Shown here: positions 9,901 to 17,641 of the stretch, piece after piece
Numbering within the stretch: the first letter of the stretch is position 1
How the letters are laid out: every line of letters starts with the position of its first letter
Origin: Nanobdellati archaeon
Lineage (GTDB): Archaea; EX4484-52; GLR71
Assembly (NCBI GenBank): GCA_019429005.1
Contig: JAHYJR010000001.1
Span: 78,271 to 142,270 of the forward strand
Direction: 5' to 3'
DNA: 64,000 bases
The notes under the pieces: generated by a model
Databases searched by the model: none
What the model saw: the letters and a program-made list of their open reading frames with translations, nothing else
What the model was told of the DNA's origin: nothing
Position numbers and translations under genes: made by a program

Positions 9901-12458
9901 TATCAATTACAAATCAAAGTGTTATAAATATTACACAAAATGACATATTAAATAAATATATCGGAAACATATCCTATGAAGATTATAAAAACGGATATCT
10001 TATTCAATGGGACTTAAATACAACAACAATTGATTTTACAAACATTTCAATAAATATAACATCGGTTTACAGCAATAAAACACAAATAATGCTTATAAAT
10101 ATAACAGAAGAAGATTATGAAAAACCAACAATAAACTCATTTAACTCAATAAACATAACAAATCTTTATGAAATTTTAACAATCACAGTTAATGTAACAG
10201 ATAATACAATTATAAAACAAGTTAAATCTGAAATTACCTATCCTGATAATACAACATATAATTTTACAGGTAATAAAATTAGTCCAAATCTTTATGAAAT
10301 ATCTTTCTCAAACACAAATCAAACTGGTAACTATTCATATAAAATATATGCAAAAGATATTGCAGACAATGAAAACGAATCTACAATTAACAAATATTTC
10401 AATGTAACAAATGAATACCATATTGATATTATAACAGATTTTGATGCTTACAATAAAGGCGAAGATGTAAATATAACAATTATAACATATAACATAAATA
10501 ATGAAAGTATATCTAATTTTAATACAACATTAAATCTCACCAAACCAGGTAACATAAATGTATCTTTAATAGATAATAAACTAGAAAAAGAATCCGTATA
10601 TTCAATTAAAACAACAGATGCACCTTTAACACTTAATCCTACATTTTTAGCATACACATTAGATGCAAATGTTTCAAAAAATGGAAATATAGGATATAAT
10701 ACAAAAACATTCAACGTAACAAAAAATCTTGTTACGGAATTTATATCTTTATCAGAAGGCCAATATTTTGCAACAAATTCACAAATACCAGTTAGTATGA
10801 AAATTACAAACATTAACGGTAACGAAATTTATGACGTTATTGTGTCTGCAAAATGCACTAAATGTCTCTACCCTAATATATTACTCACAAAAGTAACCTC
10901 AACTACATACTCTAATCTAGAGCAAATTATTTCGCCTGAAACATATGAAAGTTTTAGTATACTAATACGAGCAACTGATTTTTATGATAATGGATATGGT
11001 GATGAAGATACTGTCGTACTCACAACAATACCACAAACTATAATACAAAACAATAATCAGGGTGGTAGTAGTAGTAGTACAAATAATCCTGGTCTTTTAG
11101 ACACATTATTTAATATGTTCTTTGATAATAAAACAGAAGAAAATTATGCAGATTTCACATTTAATCTTAAAAGAGATGAAATTAGCTTGATACGAGGTAC
11201 AGATACAACAATTATAACAACACTTGAAAACACAGGAACAATAGATCTTGAGATTACAAGTTATATCAAAAAAGATTGTTGTGAGGTCACACTCGAAAAA
11301 ACATTCAATATATCTAAAAAAAATTCAATTGATATACCAATTCAAATAGACACGACACTTAATACAACACCGGGAAATTATCTTATAACAATTTACATGA
11401 AATCTGTAGAACTCGCTAAATCAAAAACAATTAAACTTCAAATTAATGCAAATCCAAATATTGAAAAAATATATGACATTGAATATGCTCTACAAAATAT
11501 TGAAAAAGCAATTGAATTATATAAACGTTCTGGACTTAACACTAAAACAGTAGAAACTAAATTTGAAGAAATTAAAAAAATACTTGATGACGGAAAAAAT
11601 GCAATAATAACGGATGATAATGACAAATTACAATTATCTGCAAATAATGCACAAATTGAAATAATGAAACTTCGAATAGAAATTGCAAAACTTGAAACAA
11701 AATGGTTCCTTATTAAAAACAAATGGAATATCTTAGCACTAATATTTTTCATCACAATGTTATATTTGGCATCAACAAGATTTATTATACCTTATATACT
11801 TATCACAAAAGATATACATAACTTAAAATCAAAAGAATTAAGTCTTGCACGTGAACAAAAATCAACAGAAATTGAATATTTCAAAAGAGTCATAGATAAA
11901 ATAACATTTACAAGAATCATGACAACAAAACATGGTGCACTTACAGATGTAAGAACAAAAATAAAATATTTAAACGGATGTATAACAAAACTTCAACATT
12001 TTGAAACATTATCAACTGAAGAACTTGGTGAAAAATATGATTATAAAAAAATGATAAAAGAACAAAAAGAAAAAATTAATAATAAAATTAAAGAGCTAAA
12101 ACAGAATATAATTGAAAACATAAATGAAAAAAGAAAACAAATAATAGAAAAAATAAACATCCTTTTGAAAAAGAAATCTTTTGATGACCCTAATTATAAT
12201 AACAATAAACAAACCAAAAAAACAGAACTTAAAACTGATACACAAACAACACAGGCACAAAAAACCGAAAATATAAAACACAATGAAACTGGTAAAAACA
12301 CATCAACAAATACATTGAAAACACTCCAATTTGATATGTCTGCTACAAATTCAAAAGACGAAAATAAAAATAATGAAACCACAAAAAACGAAAATGATCT
12401 GGATTCTAAAATGAAAAATCTTGATGATATTTTCAAAAAATTTAAAAAAAATCAATAA
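3987..12458 (+). CDS. Giant membrane-anchored cell-surface protein with repeated Ig-like domains
   Basis: A 2,823-residue protein that I recognise by architecture, not by name. Residues 1-37 form a Lys-rich n-region and hydrophobic signal peptide (YLKIISLIIFIFLLILP, then YAQS). Residues about 40-260 resemble the ThuA/GATase-like domain of archaeal surface proteins (ILLVDDD; YDIVIWFTG; YLDNGGNLFIS). A long series of beta-sandwich modules follows, with recurring joints such as DxxPP, DGxKTI, KDYAGN and NDTLGN, and regularly paired cysteines. N-x-S/T sequons are extremely dense, which predicts heavy N-glycosylation. A GGSSSS linker lies near 2355; then come a NEW3-like domain (about 2385-2490), a helical stalk, one transmembrane helix (about 2580-2605) and a cytoplasmic tail of about 220 residues with coiled-coil and Lys/Asn/Thr-rich disorder. 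It is probably a surface-layer, adhesion or stalk protein. The long cytoplasmic coiled coil is unusual. Confidence 0.75.
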   Translation: MSQKKIKKNKKTTFMYLKIISLIIFIFLLILPNTYAQSPGPKILLVDDDHNLYDYDFKEYYITALSSYNYENFTVDSLNNGPTYNQMKDYDIVIWFTGKTSQLSEIITLTTKDETNLIEYLDNGGNLFISSSLLGFDLKDNLPDYTSIFYNNYLQTTYNSVNTYISLTNTNDSVSHNLELNLTQIPINNLQTKIEYNPIRYPNISTVYKSGNIKAAIKTNTETYKVVYFAFGFEAVTTFTGDSKTPSKLRSELMVNIINYLYTPETNSIVIDPPITSGNITITANCYDSEIYSNIKSAEYYIDDDKQSNGNNIQLFASDGTFNNYNESINATTNTSSLTGGEHTIYIHCQDKDGFWGKYDNKTFTVSTDQPITPQITVLDNANGYIKSEITQINISKINNTNTYTVSFSCDNLLFSDENNLYSSDNVKGGVLQPIEIDFHTFIIDTTDSSMGCNQTDGLKTIYLRAKSYAGIENTTHTSDTTILDRVTPEFVYVNVTDPDTYYMAGDNVTIQTNLSEPNLIVVADLSKINTNFSFTQQLNYIENGLYKYTTENLDANEMIEGLKIIKLTATDLAGNVKTNESLQITIDKTEPDTPTMTILNYLGYTLYEKPEITISTIYSENPADYMAFSCDNNYFTPWYPISTSFNQFNTTNTTYGCSETDGNKTIFIKVKDYAGNINAEQNSKSVILDREKPSIDSQLPTNNSNIQDIIEFNTNISEDNVINIFTYNTTESNHISPPAIYKNNTFASYLFTPSWLEEGINNIMLFMNDFAGNIKEYIYSYRIDNTNPITTNNYTFTDWRGTNQDINLTCNDIEGSGCNTTKYCIINNTDPPCTPNTIGMYITINCNQNEACNKKIYYYSTDLAKNYETFKSTNEIKIDKKPPVITINTPENGQTYAATINILTEINDYEIGDISYVSYNINNTIANGTLNESLSWDTTWNSSIYTNGTFNLTVFANDTLGNNITKSIIFYIDNNLPSANIYTPNKIYTNNNNITLNLMAQKENGNLSNCSYYIYNFTETTNSSEKINIEKTECNFTDNIFMSSWYDGNYTINFTAIDILSNIATDKSWFYLDRISPIVELDNSINNTWTKNTIPINYNATDLVNIFECKIRYKNNTNPWSVYKTIDCGNYKTHHFETSQCHDNAIANCQIELYVKDFSGNIENQSIYIKVDNSPPNITIISPPANTWNNSNFTVTHTETDPQGQICSYKIYGTTASNWMPLTCNQNILVDADTYCAGTTSLCTIYINSTNNAGTSLYVARTYQIERQPPEITEITLGKSIVKDNNILEINISGTDTHNNIDTIYADILNTTGHIVNTIQFTQIDTNKYGGTYTVSGNENGLFTINITTNDTLGNSIYNDSKTFLVKNIAPISSNYSFDITTDTIYNDTRIIYNNTILFLLNLTDAVGVNTATITLKTDQFETNHTLTPQNNNYINDIWTTQITTTQIQGKYTISKLYINDTLGNSKILNETEINKSFLVVVPKTNVQFNTNEKNATRSGTTNQLNLTINFNKTLSNSTITLYIPPNNASYNNTNPTYLNNSNFVCTTQFGTCNIYNISTNENQTYYLIFNFTGPIQEITILNTNIFSSNKLQDTNYTWYIKHNENEYNQITKITAPKINITNLTCNDLESCQINQNTNFSIQTYIKNEYISENYTGDAYNVSVTYIRDNTNITKNIGDINSTIQKNISFDDFIETPGNYIINIIAKDNITQEYIDQKSYTITIKDKNAPNWISTSINKNKDYINNTLTITTRFSDNIGVTNALITIKKPDGNETNYTMILSGSGSIQTGYVYNNATAQIGLYNITRIYANDAENNKMSKSDLNLTFEIKQLEIYLNLNETILNVTNSLNIEAIIKNNITNIETVYADILKPRGQKETIILSQTSSSENSTIYTTDYTNITQSGDYTINITVNANGYATNTSDFFVNYGFLNIIFADGVDDTLMVPVNRTYNHSIYIIPQNGDLIDINSILSITNQSVINITQNDILNKYIGNISYEDYKNGYLIQWDLNTTTIDFTNISINITSVYSNKTQIMLINITEEDYEKPTINSFNSINITNLYEILTITVNVTDNTIIKQVKSEITYPDNTTYNFTGNKISPNLYEISFSNTNQTGNYSYKIYAKDIADNENESTINKYFNVTNEYHIDIITDFDAYNKGEDVNITIITYNINNESISNFNTTLNLTKPGNINVSLIDNKLEKESVYSIKTTDAPLTLNPTFLAYTLDANVSKNGNIGYNTKTFNVTKNLVTEFISLSEGQYFATNSQIPVSMKITNINGNEIYDVIVSAKCTKCLYPNILLTKVTSTTYSNLEQIISPETYESFSILIRATDFYDNGYGDEDTVVLTTIPQTIIQNNNQGGSSSSTNNPGLLDTLFNMFFDNKTEENYADFTFNLKRDEISLIRGTDTTIITTLENTGTIDLEITSYIKKDCCEVTLEKTFNISKKNSIDIPIQIDTTLNTTPGNYLITIYMKSVELAKSKTIKLQINANPNIEKIYDIEYALQNIEKAIELYKRSGLNTKTVETKFEEIKKILDDGKNAIITDDNDKLQLSANNAQIEIMKLRIEIAKLETKWFLIKNKWNILALIFFITMLYLASTRFIIPYILITKDIHNLKSKELSLAREQKSTEIEYFKRVIDKITFTRIMTTKHGALTDVRTKIKYLNGCITKLQHFETLSTEELGEKYDYKKMIKEQKEKINNKIKELKQNIIENINEKRKQIIEKINILLKKKSFDDPNYNNNKQTKKTELKTDTQTTQAQKTENIKHNETGKNTSTNTLKTLQFDMSATNSKDENKNNETTKNENDLDSKMKNLDDIFKKFKKNQ

Positions 12459-12579
12459 ATATATCACTTAACATAAACAAAAAAAATATGCATAGACATA
12501 TTAACAAGAAATAATAATAAATATTTTATATAGAACTTTATAAAACGGTAAATATCGAATATAATTCATAGGTCCTACA

Positions 12580-13299
12580 ATGAAACGAATAACAACAGGT
12601 ATACATGGTCTTGATGACAAAATGGAAGGTGGACTTGTTCCTGGTTCGGTCGTGCTAATTGCAGGAAAAGCTGGTACTTGTAAAACCTCATTTTGCTCTA
12701 ATTATATATATGAAGGCGTTCAGCGTGGCGAAACATCTGTATATATAACAACTGAAGAAATGGAAGATGAAATTAAAAATGATCTTCTTGAAGTTTTCGG
12801 CTGGGATTTTAGAGAATTTGAAAAAACAGGTCTTGTTCATTTCCTTTCAATCAAACCAATCTTTCCTGAAAAAACACTTAATCCTGGAGATTATGCAAAA
12901 ATTACAAAATTCTATACTTATGATATAACAAAACGTATTGTAGAAGCAGTCAACACAACAAAAGCAACACGCCTTATAATTGATTCAATCTCCGTATTTG
13001 AACTATTTATTAAAGATAAATATATGGCAAAAATTGCATTAATTGGTCTTATGGAGGCTTTGAGAAAAACTGGTGTAACTACAATAGTTACAGGTGAAAT
13101 ACCAGAATCAAGTGAAGGTTTAAGTAAAAATGAAATTATTGAATTTCTTGCAGATGCCGTAATAAAACTTGAATTTGTTCCCGTATCTGAAGATTACAAA
13201 AGAACCTTAACAATACGAAAAATGCGTCGTACAGATCATTCAAGTATGATACATCCATTTGAAATAACTAAAGATGGAATAAAAATAATACAAATATAA
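12580..13299 (+). CDS. KaiC-like RecA-superfamily ATPase
   Basis: A single-domain KaiC/RadB-class ATPase of 239 aa. It begins with the typical KaiC signature (TGIHGLDDKMEGGLVPGSVVLI). It has a Walker A-like motif GKAGTCKT (residues 29-36), the acidic ITTEE sensor region near residue 63, Walker B RLIIDS near residue 130, and a C-terminal strand set typical of the fold. Such proteins are common in archaea, and most have unknown signalling or DNA-linked roles. The Gly before the Walker Lys is Cys here. A TTTTATATA element lies about 50 bases upstream. It is followed after 43 bases by radB and then by isopentenyl phosphate kinase, so the three may form one unit. Confidence 0.85.
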   Translation: MKRITTGIHGLDDKMEGGLVPGSVVLIAGKAGTCKTSFCSNYIYEGVQRGETSVYITTEEMEDEIKNDLLEVFGWDFREFEKTGLVHFLSIKPIFPEKTLNPGDYAKITKFYTYDITKRIVEAVNTTKATRLIIDSISVFELFIKDKYMAKIALIGLMEALRKTGVTTIVTGEIPESSEGLSKNEIIEFLADAVIKLEFVPVSEDYKRTLTIRKMRRTDHSSMIHPFEITKDGIKIIQI

Positions 13300-13342
13300 T
13301 CAAATACATTAAAATAAAAGATTTGAAGGATAAATATTCTTT

Positions 13343-14050
13343 ATGGAAAAAACCATAAAAGAAACACAAAAATTACCTTTAAGAGCAAAAGGTATCACCT
13401 TATTTTTTAACGGTGGAATTGAAAGCGGTGTTGTAACAAACATTTATGGTGTCGCAGGTTCTGCAAAAACCTCATTTTCTCTTGAAGCTGCAGTTTCATG
13501 TATACAAAATGGGAAAAAAGTTATATTTATGGATACTGAAGGTGGCTTTTCTGTTGAAAGATTTATGCAGATGACAGATAAAAAAAATCTTGAAAATATC
13601 TTACTTTTCAGACCAAAAGATTTCAAAGAACAAACAACACAAATTGAATCATTTAACTTATTATGTGATAAACAAGACATAGGTCTTATTATTATAGATT
13701 CACTTGTTAGTTTATACAGACTTAAAAAAAATAATAAAGATTTCTCAGAAACTAATCAAGAATTAAGTAGACAACTTGCAAAATTATCTGAAATCTCGCG
13801 AGATAAAAATATACCCATTCTTGTTACAAACCAAGTATATACCGATTTTGATACGGGTGAACTAGAGCTTGTAGGTCGTGACATTCCAAAATACGCAAGC
13901 AAATGCCTAGTATATCTTGAAAAAATTGGTACGGGTAAAAGAAAAATGACAATGACAAAACATAGATCTATTGCAGAAGGCGTAACATGTTCTTTTGAGA
14001 TAAAAAATGAAGGACTTGTAGACATTGAAAAAAGATTCAAAATATTTTAA
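13343..14050 (+). CDS. radB: DNA repair and recombination protein RadB
   Basis: A RadA paralogue limited to the ATPase core (235 aa, usual length for RadB). It acts in homologous recombination and modulates RadA and Hjc. It lacks the helix-hairpin-helix domain and starts directly with the core (GITLFFNGGIESGVVTNIYG). Walker A is GVAGSAKT, with Ala in place of the usual Gly before Lys. Walker B is LIIIDSLVSLYR. Strand and loop elements typical of RecA folds (ILVTNQVY) follow. It is possible that this is another single-domain RecA-like protein, but length, neighbours and motifs favour RadB. The next gene starts nine bases after its stop codon. Confidence 0.82.
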   Translation: MEKTIKETQKLPLRAKGITLFFNGGIESGVVTNIYGVAGSAKTSFSLEAAVSCIQNGKKVIFMDTEGGFSVERFMQMTDKKNLENILLFRPKDFKEQTTQIESFNLLCDKQDIGLIIIDSLVSLYRLKKNNKDFSETNQELSRQLAKLSEISRDKNIPILVTNQVYTDFDTGELELVGRDIPKYASKCLVYLEKIGTGKRKMTMTKHRSIAEGVTCSFEIKNEGLVDIEKRFKIF

Positions 14051-14059
14051 GGTGTACTT

Positions 14060-14845
14060 ATGCGAAAACTAATAATGCTAAAATTAGGAGGATCTCTTAT
14101 TACAGATAAGAACAAAGCCTATACAGTACGTATGGATGTCATAAAACGAATTGTAAAAGAAATACATAATGCAAGAAAAAAAGGTGACTTTGATCTTATT
14201 GTTGGTCATGGAGCTGGTTCATTTGCACATCAATCTGCATCAAAATATAAAACACAACACGGTATAATCAATAACGAAAGCTATATTGGTCTTGCAAAAG
14301 TCCAGGATGATGCAGTGAAACTTAATCGAATCCTTATAACTGAATTAATTTCTGCAGGTGAAAATGCAATATCAATACAAGCCTCAAGCTGTGCAATTTG
14401 TAATAATTCAAAAATACTAAAATGGGATACTGAACCAATAAAAGCTATGCTTGACATGAAACAGATTCTTCCGGTTCCTTATGGTGATATAGGTTTAGAC
14501 AAATCACAAGGCTGCTGTATTATATCAACAGAAGAAATATTAACATATCTTGCAAAACAACTAGGTTCAAACAGAATCATTCTTGCCGGAAAAGTTGATG
14601 GTGTCCTTGATGAAAAAAATAATGTAATACCTCTGATAAACAAAGAAAATATTTTAGAAATAAAACATAATATTACAGGTTCTGATGCTGTTGATGTAAC
14701 AGGCGGTATGTTACAAAAAGTTGAAATTATGTTAGATGTTGCAAAAGAAGGTATTGATTCAGAAATTATAAATGGCAACAAAGAAGGTTTTATTGAACGT
14801 GCACTTCTTGGAGAAACAAATCTTGGAACTAGAATAACAAAATAA
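14060..14845 (+). CDS. Isopentenyl phosphate kinase
   Basis: Phosphorylates isopentenyl phosphate to isopentenyl diphosphate in the archaeal variant of the mevalonate pathway, which feeds ether-lipid synthesis. It is 261 aa in the amino-acid-kinase fold. The Gly-rich start MLKLGGSLITDK is present, as is the family hallmark GHGAGSFAH carrying the catalytic His, which separates it from acetylglutamate and aspartate kinases. The C-terminal half carries SDAVDVTGGMLQKV, the nucleotide-binding segment. GGTG lies six bases before the ATG (GGTGTACTTATG), and the gene follows radB after nine bases, so translation is probably coupled. Confidence 0.9.
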   Translation: MRKLIMLKLGGSLITDKNKAYTVRMDVIKRIVKEIHNARKKGDFDLIVGHGAGSFAHQSASKYKTQHGIINNESYIGLAKVQDDAVKLNRILITELISAGENAISIQASSCAICNNSKILKWDTEPIKAMLDMKQILPVPYGDIGLDKSQGCCIISTEEILTYLAKQLGSNRIILAGKVDGVLDEKNNVIPLINKENILEIKHNITGSDAVDVTGGMLQKVEIMLDVAKEGIDSEIINGNKEGFIERALLGETNLGTRITK

Positions 14846-14860
14846 AAATGATTAAAAACA

Positions 14861-16993
14861 TCATTTTTTGACTGTTTTTGATTTAATTACTGTTGCTTTT
14901 GTTGACATTTTTGGTTTTATAGCCGTTTTTGATTTAGTTACAGTCTTTGCAGTCGTTATTCTTTTACCCCAATTTGCTTTAGTTTCACATTTTGTATCAA
15001 GACACATTTTCCAAGGCTTTTTACCTTTACTTATTATCTGAACAATAGGTGTCTGACATTTCTCACAAACAGTTCCAGTCTTTTTAATCATGCCAAAACC
15101 AGGAAGTGGAAAAATATTATCACATTTTGGATAGTTACTACACCCTACAAAAGGCTTTCCTATTCTAGATTTCATCATTGTAAGATTTCCTACTTTACAC
15201 TTTGGACATTCACCCAAAATATTATCATTAATTCGTTCTTTTCGTACAGAATCAATCAAACTGTTTCCGATATCAAACTCATTTTTCTTAAACTGTTCAA
15301 GTATTATTGTAAGTTCAGTTCTTGCAGTATCAAGAACTTTTTCGCTTTCAAGTTTATTATCACCTATAAGTTCCATATCTTTTTCAAAATGGCGTGTTAA
15401 ATCTTCAGAGATTATTTTCGGACAATATTTATCAAGAGTTTCAATTACTTTTAATCCAAGATCAGTTACTTCTATTCTTTTTTCTACAAGATATCCTCGC
15501 TTATATAAATTATTCACAATTTCAGCTCTTGTCGCTTTTGTGCCAAGATCACGTTTTTCTAAAGCTCTTATTATTGATGCTTGATTATATCTATTTGGTG
15601 GTTTTGTTTTATTTTCAATAAAATTAAATTTAGTAACATCAACCATATCACCAATTTTCATATCAGGAAGTGTAACTTCTTCAAGTTTCACATAAGGTGC
15701 ATATAACTCAAACCAATTAGGTTCAATTGTCCGTTTTCCAAGTACATTAAATTTATGTGTTTTTACATCAAGTACTATTGTCATTGATTCACGTATTGCA
15801 TCAATACCGAAAACAGCAAAAAATCTCTTAACAATCAAATCATAAATTTTGTGTTCACGCCCAACAAGGGATGAAGGTAATTCGCCAGTTGGATGTATTG
15901 CTGGATGTGCCTCATCTGTCTTTGGACCCTCATTAGGTTTAAGTTTTGTTTTGAGAAGTATGTCCACAATATTAATGTAATCTTTATTTTTTGACAATTT
16001 TGAAAGTATGGATCTGAAATCAAGCTTTTCTGGTAATTTTTGTGAACTTGTTCTAGGATACGATATAACAGCCATTTCATATAATTTTTGTGCTATAGCT
16101 TGTGTGTCTTTTGGAGTTATAGCAAAAAGTTTATGTGCCTCTACCTGAAGATCTGTAAGATTAAATGGTGTTGGTACTTTTTGCTTATATTTATTCTTCT
16201 CAATTTTTGATACTGTAGCATTATTGCCTATACAATCATTATAGATTTCTTCAGCCTTTGATTTATCCCATATTTTTTCAACCTCATACATTGCAGTAAA
16301 TAATTTAGATAAAAATTCAATCTGCCAATAAGGATCTGGTATAAACGCTTTTATTTCTAATTCACGTGCAGCTAGAAATGCTAATGCAGGACCTTGAACT
16401 CTACCAGAACTCAAAACCTTATAATTGCCTGTACTTTTTATAGCAAGCATAAGTGCTCTTGAAACATTAATACCAAAATAAAAATCTAACATATGCCTTG
16501 TTACTCCAGCTTCAGCACGTCCCCTATTAATATGTGGTTTTGCATTATCGTATGCATTTACAAGATCTCCTGAAGTCATTGTTGAAAATTCCATACGTTT
16601 TGCATCTTCAACACCACAAATATATCTCAATATGTTAAAAGCTATTGTTTCGCCTTCAACATCTAAATCTGTCGCTATAACAAATTCATCTGCATCTTTT
16701 ACTAATTTTTTAATTACGTTATAATACTCTTTTGTATATGCTGTTGTTTTGTTAACTTCAAACATAGGTCTCCATTCAACATCAAAAATTGGGTATGTCC
16801 AATTTGTTCCTTTTTGCTTTAATGTAAACAAATGACCAACTGCAGAAACCACAACAATTTTCTTTTTATTACGCTCAAGCTCCATATAACTAACAGTACC
16901 TACTTTTTGAGTTTTAACAGGACCTTCAGCTATAGATACTGCAATTTTCCTAGCAGCACTTGGTTTCTCTGCAATGATTAATGTATATGACAT
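14861..16993 (-). CDS. topA: DNA topoisomerase I (type IA)
   Basis: Relaxes negative supercoils by cutting one strand. The protein is 710 aa. The Toprim domain starts LIIAEKPSAARKIA and contains ATDLDVEGE (about 107-115) with the Mg-binding acidic residues. The active-site Tyr is Y312 in VISYPRTSS. Later conserved segments (LSSGRVQGPAL, ATRAEIVNNLYKRGYL) are intact. Two C-terminal zinc ribbons are visible (CPKCKVGN...GCSNYPKC and CEKCQTP...CLDTKC), followed by a tail of about 40 residues of Lys/Thr/Ser repeats built on TKSKT. The gene converges with the isopentenyl phosphate kinase gene. Confidence 0.96.
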   Translation of the reverse strand: MSYTLIIAEKPSAARKIAVSIAEGPVKTQKVGTVSYMELERNKKKIVVVSAVGHLFTLKQKGTNWTYPIFDVEWRPMFEVNKTTAYTKEYYNVIKKLVKDADEFVIATDLDVEGETIAFNILRYICGVEDAKRMEFSTMTSGDLVNAYDNAKPHINRGRAEAGVTRHMLDFYFGINVSRALMLAIKSTGNYKVLSSGRVQGPALAFLAARELEIKAFIPDPYWQIEFLSKLFTAMYEVEKIWDKSKAEEIYNDCIGNNATVSKIEKNKYKQKVPTPFNLTDLQVEAHKLFAITPKDTQAIAQKLYEMAVISYPRTSSQKLPEKLDFRSILSKLSKNKDYINIVDILLKTKLKPNEGPKTDEAHPAIHPTGELPSSLVGREHKIYDLIVKRFFAVFGIDAIRESMTIVLDVKTHKFNVLGKRTIEPNWFELYAPYVKLEEVTLPDMKIGDMVDVTKFNFIENKTKPPNRYNQASIIRALEKRDLGTKATRAEIVNNLYKRGYLVEKRIEVTDLGLKVIETLDKYCPKIISEDLTRHFEKDMELIGDNKLESEKVLDTARTELTIILEQFKKNEFDIGNSLIDSVRKERINDNILGECPKCKVGNLTMMKSRIGKPFVGCSNYPKCDNIFPLPGFGMIKKTGTVCEKCQTPIVQIISKGKKPWKMCLDTKCETKANWGKRITTAKTVTKSKTAIKPKMSTKATVIKSKTVKK

Positions 16994-17113
16994 AATATAG
17001 AAATTGTGATGTATATTATTTAAATATGCCTTAAATCTTAGAGTGTTATAATTTAAACAAAACGTTTAGATATGCATTTTAATATATAAGGATTACTTAA
17101 TAAATAAAATATT

Positions 17114-17641
17114 ATGCACCCTCTTTTAGAAAAAATAGAACATTTTGTAGATAAAATAATACCATACTTACTTCTTATGTTGATAACAATAACACTTTCA
17201 GAAATCTTTATCCATGAAACCGTTGTACATTATGAACATACTATACATTTGATAGACAATTTTATAATTTATACATTTATTCTAGACTTAATATTCAAAT
17301 ACAACCGTGTACGAAATATACCTAAATTCATACGAAGTTATTGGATTGATATACTTGCAGTATTTCCATTTTACCTAACTTTTAGATTTATAGAAGTCGT
17401 AACTACATCACAATTAATTGAAGAAAGTCAAAAAGCTTTACATATCGCAACTGAAAGCGAGAAAGAACTTTCAAGAACGATAAAAGAAGTAAAAGAAGTT
17501 AAACTTGCAAGTAGAGTAAGCAAAATGACAAAAGAAATTAGAATTTTAAATAGGCTGCCTAGATTAATAAAAGCTTTACATTTTTATGAAAAACCAAACA
17601 TAAAAAAGAAGGACCTTGAAATCTGGCTTTCAGTTGATTGA
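17114..17641 (+). CDS. Voltage-sensor-like membrane protein without a pore
   Basis: 175 aa with three clear membrane segments: about 14-36, 41-62 and 74-92. The third contains YWIDILAVFPF, a signature of segment S3 in voltage-gated cation channels. A charged, probably helical linker of about 45 residues follows. The end of the protein has basic residues every third or fourth position (EIRILNRLPRLIKALHFY), as in an S4 voltage sensor. There is no selectivity-filter motif and no S5-S6 pair, so this is a sensor-like domain alone, or the remnant of a channel. The reading frame is intact, and its last 12 bases overlap the end of serS, which converges on it. Function is unknown. Confidence 0.55.
   Translation: MHPLLEKIEHFVDKIIPYLLLMLITITLSEIFIHETVVHYEHTIHLIDNFIIYTFILDLIFKYNRVRNIPKFIRSYWIDILAVFPFYLTFRFIEVVTTSQLIEESQKALHIATESEKELSRTIKEVKEVKLASRVSKMTKEIRILNRLPRLIKALHFYEKPNIKKKDLEIWLSVD

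Noticed and set aside
10448-12436. Several minus-strand frames inside the giant surface protein gene
   Set aside because: They are shadows of an AT-rich reading frame with clear domain structure on the plus strand.
17114-17641. Potassium channel
   Set aside because: There is no selectivity filter and no S5-S6 pair; only sensor-like segments are present.
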